Source of the DNA: Pseudoalteromonas sp. Scap06
Lineage (GTDB): Bacteria > Pseudomonadota > Gammaproteobacteria > Enterobacterales > Alteromonadaceae
NCBI RefSeq assembly: GCF_013394165.1
Contig: NZ_CP041330.1
Coordinates: 372,001 to 436,000, forward strand
Reading direction: 5' to 3'
DNA: 64,000 nucleotides
The position numbers and the translations under genes are program-made. Positions 17,404 through 26,902 of this stretch are shown piece by piece; within the stretch, counting starts at the first letter, position 1; each line of letters opens with the position of its first letter. A model generated the notes under the pieces. The model did not search any database. It was not told the origin of the DNA and worked only from the letters and a program-made list of their open reading frames with translations.

Positions 17404-18102
17404 TCACAGTTTTATCTCTGCGGCAGTTAATGGGCGGTATTCACCTGCAGCCAAATCTTCACCTAACTTTATACCCGCAATTTGTTCACGATGTAGTTCA
17501 ACTACTTTGTTATCTACCGCTGCTAGCATGCGTTTCACTTGATGGTACTTCCCCTCAGAAATCGACAAACGTAAACCGTAACTCCCTTCGCGTTCAGCAA
17601 TAGCAGGGCGAGTTAAATCTTTTTCATTGTGTAACTGTACACCATCGCGTAGTTGCTGCAGTGCATCGTCGGTAATCGGCTCTTGGGTTTCGACTAGGTA
17701 GGTTTTAAACTTATTCTTTTTCGGCGAGGTAATTTTATGTGACCAGTCGCCATCATTAGTAATAAGCACTAGGCCTGTGGTGTCTATATCTAAACGCCCG
17801 GCAATGTGAAAGTCGGCCATGTTTGGCTCATCAAGCAAATCAAATACGGTTTTGTGTAACTCATCTGAATTAGCGCATACATAACCTACCGGCTTATTGA
17901 GCATAAAGTAGCGTTTACCTAAAAACACTAATGGCTGATCATGAAATAACACGTCATCTTGTTGAGTAACTTGAAAGTCGAATGCCGTGATCACCTCGCC
18001 ATTAACGCAAGCCACTTGGCTTTTTATTGCTGCGCGGGCTTTTGAGCGTGGTAACTCTGCTAAATGGCTAATAAATTTATCTAAACGGCAAGGAAATTTC
18101 AT
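17404..18102 (-). CDS. rsuA: 16S rRNA pseudouridine-516 synthase RsuA
   Basis: 232 residues from the ATG at 18102; an in-frame GTG at 18111 cannot be excluded. N-terminal S4-like RNA-binding domain (RLDKFISHLAELPRSKARAAIKS), then the catalytic domain with FMLNKPVGYVC and GRLDIDTTGL, whose Asp is the catalytic residue. HNEKDLTRPA, ISEGKYHQVKRMLAAV and VELHREQIAGI match E. coli RsuA closely across the whole length. Isomerises U516 in 16S rRNA. Divergent from zapE. Confidence 0.95.
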   Translation of the reverse strand: MKFPCRLDKFISHLAELPRSKARAAIKSQVACVNGEVITAFDFQVTQQDDVLFHDQPLVFLGKRYFMLNKPVGYVCANSDELHKTVFDLLDEPNMADFHIAGRLDIDTTGLVLITNDGDWSHKITSPKKNKFKTYLVETQEPITDDALQQLRDGVQLHNEKDLTRPAIAEREGSYGLRLSISEGKYHQVKRMLAAVDNKVVELHREQIAGIKLGEDLAAGEYRPLTAAEIKL

Positions 18103-18160
18103 GTTGTTCACATTTTTAGTCGGCTACAATGGCCGCGAGTATAGCGGATAGTGAAATACC

Positions 18161-19282
18161 ATGACAGAGCCCAGCACAGAAATTTTAAGCCTATACCATA
18201 GCAAGGTTTCATCAGGAGAGCTTGATTTCGATGCGGCGCAGCACCAAGCCGTGAGTGCGTTACAGTCTTTAAGTGAGCAATTAAATCAGCCTGCAAGCTG
18301 GTGGCAAAAAGCACCTTCAATAAGGGGAATATATTTATATGGCCCTGTTGGCCGAGGTAAATCTATGTTGATGGACTTATTTTATGAAAACTTACCCACA
18401 GAGAAAAAGCAGCGCCTGCACTTTCATCATTTTATCGAAAAAGTTCATGCTCAATTGGCCAAGTTACAAGGGGATAAAAATCCGCTGCAAATAATTGCTA
18501 AACAGTGGGCCAAAAAGATAAAAGTGCTGTGCTTTGATGAGTTTTTTGTTAGTGATATTGGTGACGCCATGATCATGGCTCGGTTATTTAACGCTTTATT
18601 TGAACAAGGCGTGGTGCTAGTAGCAACCTCTAACGCAAAACCGGAGCAACTTTATTACAACGGTCTGCAACGCGCGCGATTTTTACCAACTATCGATTTA
18701 ATAAATGAACATTGTCGCGTAATTAACGTAGCGGGGGAGGAAGATCATCGCTTTAGATACGGCAGAAGTAGTCGTCATTATTTTATTAACTTGCCCGATG
18801 CTGAATTTGAGGCTGGGTTTTTATCCGCACATTCTCAAGCAATGCGTAATAATACAATAACTGTGCATGGCCGAGTGCTTCCTTATTTATTAAAAACTGA
18901 CGATGCTTTACTGATTGATTTTATGGCATTGTGCTCAGGCCCTCGTAGCGCCAATGACTATATGTTTTTAGCAGAACAGTTTTCGGTAGTATACATCGCG
19001 AATGTGCCAATAATGGGAAAAGAGGCAACTGGTAAAGTTATTGTACATGGTATAGAAGACAGTTATCAGCGCGAAAAGCAGCAGTTAGATGAGCATACTT
19101 TCGATGATGAAGCTCGGCGCTTTATTGCCTTAGTCGATGAGTTTTACGATTGCCACAAATTACTGGTAATTAATGCCCAGGCCGACATAAACGAGTTATA
19201 CCAAGGTAAAAAATTAAGCTTTGAATATGCGCGAACCCAGTCACGGATTGTAGAAATGCAAAATTGGTATGTACAACATTAA
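18161..19282 (+). CDS. zapE: Cell division protein ZapE (AFG1-like ATPase)
   Basis: 373 residues. Walker A GPVGRGKSMLMDLFYE near residue 61, HFHHFIEKVHAQL, Walker B KVLCFDEFFVSDI, sensor-like VLVATSNAKPEQLYYNGLQR and arginine-finger region are those of ZapE/AFG1. In E. coli it binds FtsZ and is needed for division under anaerobic or heat stress. It is monocistronic with a strong terminator immediately after the stop, and faces away from rsuA. Confidence 0.95.
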   Translation: MTEPSTEILSLYHSKVSSGELDFDAAQHQAVSALQSLSEQLNQPASWWQKAPSIRGIYLYGPVGRGKSMLMDLFYENLPTEKKQRLHFHHFIEKVHAQLAKLQGDKNPLQIIAKQWAKKIKVLCFDEFFVSDIGDAMIMARLFNALFEQGVVLVATSNAKPEQLYYNGLQRARFLPTIDLINEHCRVINVAGEEDHRFRYGRSSRHYFINLPDAEFEAGFLSAHSQAMRNNTITVHGRVLPYLLKTDDALLIDFMALCSGPRSANDYMFLAEQFSVVYIANVPIMGKEATGKVIVHGIEDSYQREKQQLDEHTFDDEARRFIALVDEFYDCHKLLVINAQADINELYQGKKLSFEYARTQSRIVEMQNWYVQH

Positions 19283-19316
19283 AACACCGCATTTAATTTA
19301 AATGCGGTGTTTTAAT
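19281..19316. terminator. Intrinsic terminator of zapE and galE
   Basis: AAAACACCGCATTT pairs with AAATGCGGTGTTTT; T-rich on both strands, so it can serve zapE and, from the other side, galE. It shares the ACACCGC stem with terminators at 24637 and 49081. Confidence 0.88.
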
Positions 19317-19342
19317 TTTAAGCTGATAACTTAAAGAAGCCT

Positions 19343-20359
19343 TTATGACTTATATCCATTTGGATTATTTGACTGCCAGCGCCAAGTATCTTGCATCATG
19401 ACATCAATACCGCGCTCGGCTTGCCAGCCTAGTTCACTAAGCGCTTTTTCTGGCGCAGCATAACAGGATGCAATATCACCAGGGCGACGAGGTGACACCG
19501 CATAAGGGATAGCTTGGTCGCTAGCCTTAATAAACGCATTGACCATTTGTAATACTGAATAGCCGTTACCGGTACCAAGGTTATAAATAAGTGCGCCGGT
19601 TTCTGCGGCTATTTTATCAAGCGCTTTTAAATGCCCTAAGGCTAAATCTACAACGTGAATGTAATCGCGTACGCCAGTACCATCTACCGTGTCGTAATCA
19701 TCGCCAAATATAGCGAGCTGCTTTAATTTACCAACCGCAACTTGTGAAATGAAAGGCAGTAAATTATTAGGAATGCCATTAGGATCTTCACCAATTAAAC
19801 CTGACTCATGGGCACCAACAGGATTAAAGTAGCGCAAAATAGCAAACGCAAAGCGCTCATCTGATTTAGCGATATCTTGCAGCATCATTTCAACCATTAG
19901 TTTAGACGTACCATATGGGTTGGTTGTACCGCCAACGGGGAAATCTTCGCGTATTGGTAAGCTTGCAGGGTCACCATAAACTGTTGCAGATGAGCTAAAT
20001 ACCAGTTTAAACACACCCGCGTCACGCATAGCATCAACTAGTGTTAATGTGCCTTGTACGTTATTTTGATAATACGCGATTGGTTTTGCTACCGACTCAC
20101 CAACCGCTTTTAAACCTGCAAAATGAATTGCACTATCAATGTTATGTTTTGCAAATACTGAGTCTAAAAAGGATTTATCTAAAATATCACCTTGATAAAA
20201 AGTAATTGCTTTACCGGTTATTTTTTTCACTCTCTCAAGTGATTCTTCAGAGGAGTTACTTAAGTTATCGATAACGATAACGTCGCTGCCTTGCTGTAAA
20301 AGTTCTAAAACGGTGTGTGAGCCAATATAGCCTGCGCCACCGGTTACTAAAATTGCCAT
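19343..20359 (-). CDS. galE: UDP-glucose 4-epimerase
   Basis: 338 residues from the ATG at 20359, which has AAGGAG 6 bases upstream; the open frame extends further but without such a site. NAD-binding [10 protein letters not shown] at residues 7-16, catalytic SSSATVYGD (Ser) and YGTSK (Tyr-x3-Lys), and the C-terminal [16 protein letters not shown] block. Interconverts UDP-glucose and UDP-galactose for galactose use and surface polysaccharides. Monocistronic here; the 250 bases upstream are AT-rich and shared with the divergent DUF3016 gene. Confidence 0.96.
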   Translation of the reverse strand: MAILVTGGAGYIGSHTVLELLQQGSDVIVIDNLSNSSEESLERVKKITGKAITFYQGDILDKSFLDSVFAKHNIDSAIHFAGLKAVGESVAKPIAYYQNNVQGTLTLVDAMRDAGVFKLVFSSSATVYGDPASLPIREDFPVGGTTNPYGTSKLMVEMMLQDIAKSDERFAFAILRYFNPVGAHESGLIGEDPNGIPNNLLPFISQVAVGKLKQLAIFGDDYDTVDGTGVRDYIHVVDLALGHLKALDKIAAETGALIYNLGTGNGYSVLQMVNAFIKASDQAIPYAVSPRRPGDIASCYAAPEKALSELGWQAERGIDVMMQDTWRWQSNNPNGYKS

Positions 20360-20610
20360 GAATGCTCCTTGGAAACCTCTGTTCAATTACCCTAATTTCA
20401 CCATAAATAATGAGTTTTTACATGTATTATTTTATTTGCTTTGTAATAGTATGATCGTAAACCGTACTTTCGATTACATTTTGTGCAATTTTAATAACAC
20501 CTCAGCGTAAAGATTAAGTTATAGTTCATATGTAATTGCTAAAGTGATGTATAGCGATTTGTAAAATATTCAATTGATCACAATGATCAAAATACTCGTT
20601 GGAGAAACGT

Positions 20611-21099
20611 ATGAACTTAGTTAAAAAAATAGCAATGTTGATGTGTATTGCACTACCGAGTGTTGTTTGCGCGGGTGAGGCTCAAGTGAAATGGCATGAC
20701 TTTAATGATTATCGCGATGTACGCCCATCCAACCAAACTAAAGGCTCATACCATAAGCAAATAGCCAAAAGTATTGATGAACACTTTGCAAAGCTCAGCG
20801 AGCAACTTCCTAAAAACTACAGTTTAAACATTGAAGTAACCGATTTAGATTTAGCCGGAGACGTACGCTATGGCGGTGTTAACGAAATCCGAGTGGTTAA
20901 ACCTATTCACTTTCCACGCATTGAATTTAATTATGTGCTTAGTGATGAAAGTGGCGTTGTCGCACAAGAAGATAACGTAAGCTTAAAAGATATGGGTTTT
21001 ATGGATAAAATCAAAATGGGTCGAGATGAAGCATTTTACTACGAAAAACGCTTATTAACAGAGTGGTTTGGTGAACAAATTTTACCGCGTATCAAGTAA
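20611..21099 (+). CDS. DUF3016 secreted protein
   Basis: 162 residues from the ATG at 20611 (GGAGA 5 bases before). Signal peptide ends near VVCA-GEA. The mature part AQVKWHDFNDYRDVRPSN, the NYSLNIEVTDLDLAGDVRYGG-like segment, IHFPRIEFNYVL and YYEKRLLTEWF are those of DUF3016, an uncharacterised periplasmic family of marine gammaproteobacteria. No neighbour suggests a role; it is single and divergent from galE. Confidence 0.85.
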   Translation: MNLVKKIAMLMCIALPSVVCAGEAQVKWHDFNDYRDVRPSNQTKGSYHKQIAKSIDEHFAKLSEQLPKNYSLNIEVTDLDLAGDVRYGGVNEIRVVKPIHFPRIEFNYVLSDESGVVAQEDNVSLKDMGFMDKIKMGRDEAFYYEKRLLTEWFGEQILPRIK

Positions 21100-21161
21100 G
21101 CTAAAGCTAATAATGCAAAGCATCTACTTTGGTAGACGCTTTGCAAAGCAGTTGCTCATTT

Positions 21162-21452
21162 TTATTTAAAGGTCGCTAACAAGGTTAGTAAGTTTTGTAG
21201 TTTAATAACTGCTTGTTTTAGCTTTTCTTCGTCTAAACCGTCGCTTGATAAGCTTTCTACATCAGCGGCAACGTCTAAAACGTACGGCTTAAAGCGTTTA
21301 GCTTCAAAGCTAAATCCAGCGTCCTCGGCAAATAAGGCTTTAAATTTTCCGTGGCCTTGCTGTTGTAACTCATCGAGTTTTTTATCAGCATCAAGCGCCT
21401 GACGGTAAACAATTTTTAAGTTGGCGTTGAGTTGTTCAATTATAGAATCCAT
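21162..21452 (-). CDS. Small helical hypothetical protein
   Basis: 96 residues, no signal peptide or membrane segment. Mostly helical: an N-terminal coiled-coil-like stretch (IEQLNANLKIVYRQALDADKKLDELQQQ) and a Leu-rich C-terminus (VIKLQNLLTLLATF). The start is supported by TAGGAAAACC upstream. I do not recognise the family. It is divergent from the YjfB-like gene at 21569. Confidence 0.6.
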   Translation of the reverse strand: MDSIIEQLNANLKIVYRQALDADKKLDELQQQGHGKFKALFAEDAGFSFEAKRFKPYVLDVAADVESLSSDGLDEEKLKQAVIKLQNLLTLLATFK

Positions 21453-21568
21453 GGTTTTCCTAAAGCTTAGTGCAATGTTGCCGATAAATACTTAAGTGGG
21501 TTGGTAAAGTAATTTACCAATTCAGCGACTATAATACGTGTATTACATTTAAATGTCAGGTGTGAGTT

Positions 21569-21778
21569 ATGAATATATCAGGTGGAAATCTACCTACAAT
21601 CCCTGGTGCAGGCCAAGGCGCAGAGGTTTTAACTGCTGCTTTATCTAAAAAGCAACAGCAAGCTGATGGCGCCGCTGCACTTGCGCTTATTGAAGGTGCT
21701 ACACAAACCTCAAGTGCACAAACACCGGCTAAGTCGGTTACTGCAACACTTGGGAATAATGTAAACGTTTATGTTTAA
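21569..21778 (+). CDS. YjfB-like small protein (putative motility protein family)
   Basis: 69 residues. The centre (ALSKKQQQADGAAALALIEGA) and the end (ATLGNNVNVYV) resemble the YjfB family pattern of a helix with AL-LI followed by a C-terminal LG-N(V/I)(D/N)-Y/A tail; the Bacillus member is sigma-D controlled. AGGTGTG precedes the ATG. No flagellar genes are near. The gene ends 4 bases inside the epmB stop region (tail to tail). The family call is by eye and moderate. Confidence 0.6.
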   Translation: MNISGGNLPTIPGAGQGAEVLTAALSKKQQQADGAAALALIEGATQTSSAQTPAKSVTATLGNNVNVYV

Positions 21779-22788
21779 ACCAATTTGAGGTCGATAGGGG
21801 TTTTACTTTTTTGGCCTCCTATTTCTCTAACTAGTTTAGGCACTAAAAATCCTGGCAGGGTCTCTAAAAGCTCTGCCATTATTTTTATGGCTTGTGCCTC
21901 ATCTATATCAAAATGACTTGCGCCTTCTACTTTATCTAGTAAGTGTAAGTAATAAGGCAATACATTTGCATCAAACAACGCTTCACTTAAGTTTATTTGC
22001 GCATCAACTGTATCGTTCACGTCTTTTAAAATAACCGCCTGATTTAATAGCAGTACATTGGCTTGTTTTAGCATGTTCATGGCGTTTTTAAAGTCACTAT
22101 CTATTTCGTTAGCATGGTTAATATGATTCACGAATATAATTTTTAGTGGTGACTTTGCTAATCTTTCACATAATTGTTCAGTAATGCGTGCAGGGATCAC
22201 AACGGGTAAGCGGCTGTGTATGCGCATCCGTTTTATTTGTGGTATTTGCTCAAGCTCATCTAAAAACCAACTAATAGCATCGTCTTTGGCCATTAGTGGA
22301 TCGCCACCACTTAAAATCACTTCGTTAATATTTTTATCAGCTTTTATATAGCTCAATGCATCAATAAGGCTGCGTTTATTTAACTGGTTTTCTTGATAAG
22401 GAAAATGGCGTCTAAAGCAGTAGCGGCAATTTACCGCACAACCAGTTTTAAACATGACTAAAACACGCGACTTATATTTATGTAACAGACCTGGTTGATT
22501 GTTATCTTGCTCAAGTAGCGGATCTTTATTAAACCCTGATTTAGTTAAAAACTCTTGATGGCGAGGCATAACTTGCAGCAATAAAGGATCATTTGCATCG
22601 CCGTGACGAATTTTTTTTATAAAAGGCAATGGCACACGAACAGGAAACAAGCTACGAGCTTTTATGTCGTTTTCATGGACTTGGCTCGATAAACCAACCA
22701 TTTCTAACAACACTTTTGGGCAGGTAACTACATTTGCTAATTCTTTTTGCCAGTTTTTATGCAAATTTGCTTCATTTCTTTGTATCAT
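21775..22788 (-). CDS. epmB: EF-P beta-lysylation protein, lysine 2,3-aminomutase-like
   Basis: 337 residues from the ATG at 22788 (an in-frame GTG at 22794 is possible). Radical SAM enzyme that converts (S)-alpha-lysine to (R)-beta-lysine for modification of elongation factor P. The cluster motif is TGCAVNCRYCFRRHF (CxxxCxxC); SGGDPLMAKD, RIHSRLPVVIPARI, NHINHANEID and LVREIGGQKSKTPIDL match E. coli EpmB. Its start faces that of efp 40 bases away, and epmA follows efp, so the pathway is clustered here. No epmC is seen in the window. Confidence 0.96.
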   Translation of the reverse strand: MIQRNEANLHKNWQKELANVVTCPKVLLEMVGLSSQVHENDIKARSLFPVRVPLPFIKKIRHGDANDPLLLQVMPRHQEFLTKSGFNKDPLLEQDNNQPGLLHKYKSRVLVMFKTGCAVNCRYCFRRHFPYQENQLNKRSLIDALSYIKADKNINEVILSGGDPLMAKDDAISWFLDELEQIPQIKRMRIHSRLPVVIPARITEQLCERLAKSPLKIIFVNHINHANEIDSDFKNAMNMLKQANVLLLNQAVILKDVNDTVDAQINLSEALFDANVLPYYLHLLDKVEGASHFDIDEAQAIKIMAELLETLPGFLVPKLVREIGGQKSKTPIDLKLV

Positions 22789-22828
22789 TGGCACGTAGAT
22801 TACTCGAAAAATATAAATAGAGGAAACG

Positions 22829-23395
22829 ATGGCGAATTATAGCACCAACGAGTTCAAGGGCGGCCTAAAAATTATGATGGACGGCGAACCTTGCAGTATC
22901 TTAGAAAATGAAATGGTAAAACCGGGTAAAGGCCAAGCGTTTAACCGTGTTCGTATCCGTAAGCTTATCTCTGGCAAGGTACTTGAAAAAACCTTTAAAT
23001 CGGGTGAATCGGTTGAAGGTGCTGATGTAATGGATACCGATTTAGCGTACCTATATACAGACGGTGAATTTTGGCATTTCATGAACAATGAAACATTTGA
23101 ACAAATCGCTGCTGACGAAAAAGCACTGGGCGATGCTGGAAAATGGTTAGTTGAAAACGATGTATGTACTATTACATTATGGAACGGCAGCCCAATTGCT
23201 GTAACTCCACCAAACTTTGTTGAGCTTGAGATCACTGAAACTGATCCGGGCCTTAAAGGTGATACAGCGGGCACGGGTGGTAAACCAGCAACGCTTAGCA
23301 CAGGTGCTGTAGTACGTGTTCCATTATTCGTACAAATTGGCGAAGTAATTAAAGTAGACACTCGTAATGGTGAATACGTGAGCCGTGTTAAGTAA
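22829..23395 (+). CDS. efp: Elongation factor P
   Basis: 188 residues, standard length, with KOW-like N-domain and two OB domains. The modified residue is K34 in VKPGKGQAF, the lysylated form of EF-P, consistent with epmA and epmB beside it. EF-P rescues ribosomes stalled at polyproline. AGAGGAAACG precedes the ATG. A terminator at 23420-23446 separates efp from epmA, so efp can be made in excess over its modifying enzyme. Confidence 0.97.
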   Translation: MANYSTNEFKGGLKIMMDGEPCSILENEMVKPGKGQAFNRVRIRKLISGKVLEKTFKSGESVEGADVMDTDLAYLYTDGEFWHFMNNETFEQIAADEKALGDAGKWLVENDVCTITLWNGSPIAVTPPNFVELEITETDPGLKGDTAGTGGKPATLSTGAVVRVPLFVQIGEVIKVDTRNGEYVSRVK

Positions 23396-23419
23396 GCAGC
23401 AACGCGTCTTATTAATTAA

Positions 23420-23446
23420 ATCCCGGCTTAAGCTGGGATTTTTTTT
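23420..23446 (+). terminator. Intrinsic terminator between efp and epmA
   Basis: ATCCCGGCTT is complementary to AAGCTGGGAT (one G-T pair), with a T run up to 23446. The ribosome site of epmA (GGAG at 23447-23450) begins directly after it, so epmA is probably expressed by read-through. Confidence 0.85.
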
Positions 23447-23455
23447 GGAGAAAAT

Positions 23456-24430
23456 ATGTCAGCAGATCTTTGGAAGCCGAGTGCCAGCATAGAAATACTT
23501 AAGCAACGCGCAGCAATTATGCGCAGCATTCGGGAATTCTTTTATGAGCGTAATGTAATGGAAGTCGAAACACCGAGTTTAAGTGCTGCCAGTGTAACCG
23601 ATGTACATTTAGCCAGCTTTAATACTACATTTGTGGGCCCAGGCCATGCTGGTGGGCTACCCCTGTTTTTACAAACATCTCCAGAGTTTGCGATGAAACG
23701 CTTGTTAGCGGCCGGCTCAGGCGCTATTTTTCAGCTTTGTAAGGCATTTCGAAATGAAGAAGCGGGCAGTCATCATAATCCTGAATTTACTATGCTCGAA
23801 TGGTATCGGCCTGGGTTTGACGAATTTGCTTTAATGGACGAAATAGATCAGCTGATGCAGCTCATTCTTGAGGTTGCTCCTGCAGAGCGCGTTACCTACC
23901 AAAAGGCATTTGAACGCGCGTTAGGGGTCGATCCATTAACTGCCTCTATCACGCAGTTACAACAACTCGCATGCGAACATGGCTTTGCTGATATTGCTAA
24001 AAACGAGACTCATAAAGATACCTTGCTGCAATTATTATTTTGTATGAAAGTAGAGCCGACTATTGGCCAAGAAATTCCCTGTTTTGTGTATCACTTTCCA
24101 GCATCACAAGCGGCACTGGCACAAATTTGTGAACACGATGAGCGAGTAGCAGGGCGCTTTGAGTTGTATTATAAAAATATGGAACTGGCTAACGGCTTTA
24201 ATGAGCTCACTAATGCTAAAGAACAAGCAAAAAGGTTTAACGAAGACAACACCTATCGTGCTGCTAACAGCTTAAAGCAAGTTCCTATTGATACGCGTTT
24301 AATTGAGGCATTGGAACATGGTTTAGAGCAATGTGCGGGGGTTGCATTAGGGATTGATAGACTCGTGATGCTAGCAACCAATAAACAAAAAATAAAAGAA
24401 GTGATTGCGTTTGATGTGGCAAGAGCTTAG
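23456..24430 (+). CDS. epmA: EF-P lysine ligase (PoxA/GenX)
   Basis: 324 residues. Paralogue of class II lysyl-tRNA synthetase lacking the anticodon domain; attaches beta-lysine to EF-P K34. Motif 2 region [28 protein letters not shown] near residues 95-122, [12 protein letters not shown] near 240, and motif 3 [13 protein letters not shown] near 293-305. GGAG 5 bases upstream of the ATG comes right after the efp terminator. Together with epmB and efp it forms a near-complete EF-P modification set. Confidence 0.96.
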   Translation: MSADLWKPSASIEILKQRAAIMRSIREFFYERNVMEVETPSLSAASVTDVHLASFNTTFVGPGHAGGLPLFLQTSPEFAMKRLLAAGSGAIFQLCKAFRNEEAGSHHNPEFTMLEWYRPGFDEFALMDEIDQLMQLILEVAPAERVTYQKAFERALGVDPLTASITQLQQLACEHGFADIAKNETHKDTLLQLLFCMKVEPTIGQEIPCFVYHFPASQAALAQICEHDERVAGRFELYYKNMELANGFNELTNAKEQAKRFNEDNTYRAANSLKQVPIDTRLIEALEHGLEQCAGVALGIDRLVMLATNKQKIKEVIAFDVARA

Positions 24431-24454
24431 GTGAATTATCGCTTCGGGTGACTG

Positions 24455-24484
24455 GCGACGAGCTTCGGGCGGCGAGATTCGAGC
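24455..24484. repeat. GC-rich short-repeat patch (CGAGCTTCGGG/CGAGATTCGAG)
   Basis: Two diverged copies of a CGAG-x-TTCG(A/G)G word in the 270-base gap after epmA. They resemble the CGAGCATCGAG word at 17333 and 30138. The rest of this gap (24485-24636) shows no gene. Confidence 0.35.
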
Positions 24485-24636
24485 TGATGTGCGTTCCCGC
24501 CTATATAAAATCTAAATACAATGCTTGGTTAATTTTTTGCTGACCGCCAAAACCTGAAGGCTACATTTTTAACTGTACTTTGCTTTAACCATTTGGATTG
24601 CGTGCGCTGCATCAAGCTACTCGCCTACACAAAACT

Positions 24637-24669
24637 AAAACACCGCGTTTGCATTAAACGCGGTGTTTT
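24637..24669. terminator. Bidirectional intrinsic terminator
   Basis: AAAACACCGCGTTT pairs with AAACGCGGTGTTTT across GCATT. It lies between converging epmA and the TonB-dependent receptor gene and is nearest the receptor stop. Confidence 0.87.
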
Positions 24670-24700
24670 CTATTCTCGAACTGACAACTGGTTCGCTGTA

Positions 24701-26800
24701 TTACAGATTAAGTGTAAACGTAACGCCGGCTACACGTGGCTCACCTAGTTGAATATAAGTTTGGCTTGTATAGCCATCTAACGGATTGTTACCAAATTCA
24801 AAACCGCGAGTTGGAACGGTTTCATCAAACACATTACGTGCCCATGCACGAACTGCCCAGCTTTCAGCCTCGTAACCAAGGCTTGCATTCACTAAGTTTG
24901 TATTTGGAGCCTGTGCATTATGGCTGTCTGAGAAGTAATAATCGTCTTTGCCTTCAACGCCTAACATTGCATATAGCTCATCAGTAACATTGTAGCGTGC
25001 ACTAAATGCGTATTGATATTTAGGCGCTTGTGCTTGTTCGCGGCCATCTTGGTTTAAGCCCGATTTAGTCACAAAGTCGTTTATTTTCGTATCTAAATAG
25101 CCAGCACTACCACTAATGAGTAAATTATCAGTAAGTAAGTAGCTACCTTCAATTTCAAGGCCGTAGTTGCTGCCAGAGCTGGCATTGGCGACATAACCGG
25201 TAAATTGTTGATCTGATACTTGCCACGACTTTAATTGAATATTATCGCGGTGCATATAAAAAGCAGCTAAACGCAGAGTAAACTTGTCATCTAGCGATGA
25301 GCCTTTAACACCAAACTCACCACTCCATAAGTACTCTGGATCAAAGCTGGTATGCTGTTTGAAAAAATCAGCATCTAAGCTTAAACCTTCATCTTTTGCT
25401 TTTGCTAGCGCTTCTGAATTAATACCACCGGCTTTGTAACCGCGGGTGATACTGGTATAAATCATAGTGCGGTCAATAACTTGGTATTCAAGTGCAATTT
25501 TACCACCGAGCATAATATCATCAGTTTCTTCAATAAAGCCGTTACTATCGGTGTAATCACCTTGGTATTGCTCAACTCGTAAACCAGTAATAAGCGTAGT
25601 TTTTGGGCCTATTGATGTGGCTAATTGGCCATAAGCTGCAATGTTATTAGTTTCATAGGTTGAAGCAAACGGATTGGCTAACCACGTATATTGACGCTCT
25701 AAATCCACATCACGGTTTTGATAGTAAATACCCGCAACCCAGTTACCTGCTTTACCAGTAAATTTCAGGTCGAGCGCTTGATCATCACGATCGCGGCTAT
25801 AAATATCTGTTGAACTATAACCATAAGGATGTAAACCGGCGGCACATAATTGCGGCTTATTAGTATCGTTACACACCCAGTCTTCATCAAAGCTATAAAA
25901 AAGTTCTGTATCAATAGCTGAAAGGTTTAAGCTCACATCAAAGGCATCAAAACCAGTGTAAGTATTATTCAGGCCAATAGCATAACTTTGTTGATTATCT
26001 TCGCCTGGTTGATCAGCAAGGCTGTTGCGAGAATTATCAAGAGTAAATGCATCGTAACCGTTATTAATATCAATATAATGCAGGTTAAGTTCTGAATTTA
26101 AATGAGCTGTAAGCTGGCTGTTTAATTTAAAGCGTGCAACTTGCTCATCTTGATCTTGAGTGGGTTTATCTAAATAAATATTATCGACGTAGCCGTCAGA
26201 CTTTCTGCGAAAGTAGCTAACGCGGGCACTGGTGTCATCTGTTAAACCTGTACTAGCAGCAAGGCCTGCTTCGTGGCTGTTATAAGTGCCGGCACCTAAA
26301 TGTAACTTTAAGCTAGGGTCGCTGGTTGCACTAGCTGATTGCATTTGGATCATGCCCGCCATACCATCTGCACCAAAACGTGTACCTTGAGGACCGCGGT
26401 AAATTTCTACTTGGTCAATATCAAACAATAATGAACTACCACCTAAGCCTGAATAATTAATACCGTCAATTACTAAGCCCACAGATGGATTTATCGGGTC
26501 AACAAACTGCGAGCGTAAACCAACACCGCGAATTTGAATATAACGACCGCGAGACGCACCAGCAGCAAAGTTTACATTGGCTGCACTGGCTAACATTTCG
26601 TCTAAATACGTTGCACCACGTTGATTCATTTCATTTTCAGAAAATAAGCTGGCACTGGCGCTTAATGTTTGAATGCTTTCTTGCTGAAAGTCACCGGTAA
26701 CAATGATTTTCTCTAGTTCGGTGTCATCTGCGTTAGCATATATAGGTGCTGCGAGCAGGGGTAATAACGTGGCTGTAATTAAAGACAAACGTAAGTTCAT
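24701..26800 (-). CDS. TonB-dependent outer-membrane receptor
   Basis: 699 residues from the ATG at 26800; an in-frame ATG at 26818 adds six residues. Signal peptide ends near PIYANA. A TonB-box-like LEKIIVTGDF opens the mature part, followed by the plug domain (SENEMNQRGATYLDEML, RYIQIRGVGLRS, EIYRGPQGTRFGADGMAG) and a 22-strand type barrel with YKAGGIN and the terminal aromatic strand TFTLNL. The plug resembles FyuA/CirA-like and xenosiderophore or vitamin receptors, but no transport genes flank it and the ligand is unknown. Confidence 0.92.
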   Translation of the reverse strand: MNLRLSLITATLLPLLAAPIYANADDTELEKIIVTGDFQQESIQTLSASASLFSENEMNQRGATYLDEMLASAANVNFAAGASRGRYIQIRGVGLRSQFVDPINPSVGLVIDGINYSGLGGSSLLFDIDQVEIYRGPQGTRFGADGMAGMIQMQSASATSDPSLKLHLGAGTYNSHEAGLAASTGLTDDTSARVSYFRRKSDGYVDNIYLDKPTQDQDEQVARFKLNSQLTAHLNSELNLHYIDINNGYDAFTLDNSRNSLADQPGEDNQQSYAIGLNNTYTGFDAFDVSLNLSAIDTELFYSFDEDWVCNDTNKPQLCAAGLHPYGYSSTDIYSRDRDDQALDLKFTGKAGNWVAGIYYQNRDVDLERQYTWLANPFASTYETNNIAAYGQLATSIGPKTTLITGLRVEQYQGDYTDSNGFIEETDDIMLGGKIALEYQVIDRTMIYTSITRGYKAGGINSEALAKAKDEGLSLDADFFKQHTSFDPEYLWSGEFGVKGSSLDDKFTLRLAAFYMHRDNIQLKSWQVSDQQFTGYVANASSGSNYGLEIEGSYLLTDNLLISGSAGYLDTKINDFVTKSGLNQDGREQAQAPKYQYAFSARYNVTDELYAMLGVEGKDDYYFSDSHNAQAPNTNLVNASLGYEAESWAVRAWARNVFDETVPTRGFEFGNNPLDGYTSQTYIQLGEPRVAGVTFTLNL

Positions 26801-26902
26801 TAGGTTACTTAACTCCATTTTAGGGACTTGTATGGTAGCAATTATTTCAACACTTGTGCTATAAACGCGACAATTATACGTTAAATAATTGGGATTACTA
26901 AT

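Noticed and set aside
17357..17542. Rightward open frame across the rsuA end
   Set aside because: It is opposite the well-conserved rsuA C-terminus and has no ribosome site.
22837..23361. Long (174-codon) antisense frame inside efp
   Set aside because: It is a shadow of the efp coding strand; Ser/Pro-rich composition and no family pattern.
24701..26800. Thiamine or siderophore receptor assignment for the TonB-dependent protein
   Set aside because: No riboswitch, Fur box or transport genes are adjacent, and the plug does not show substrate specificity by eye.
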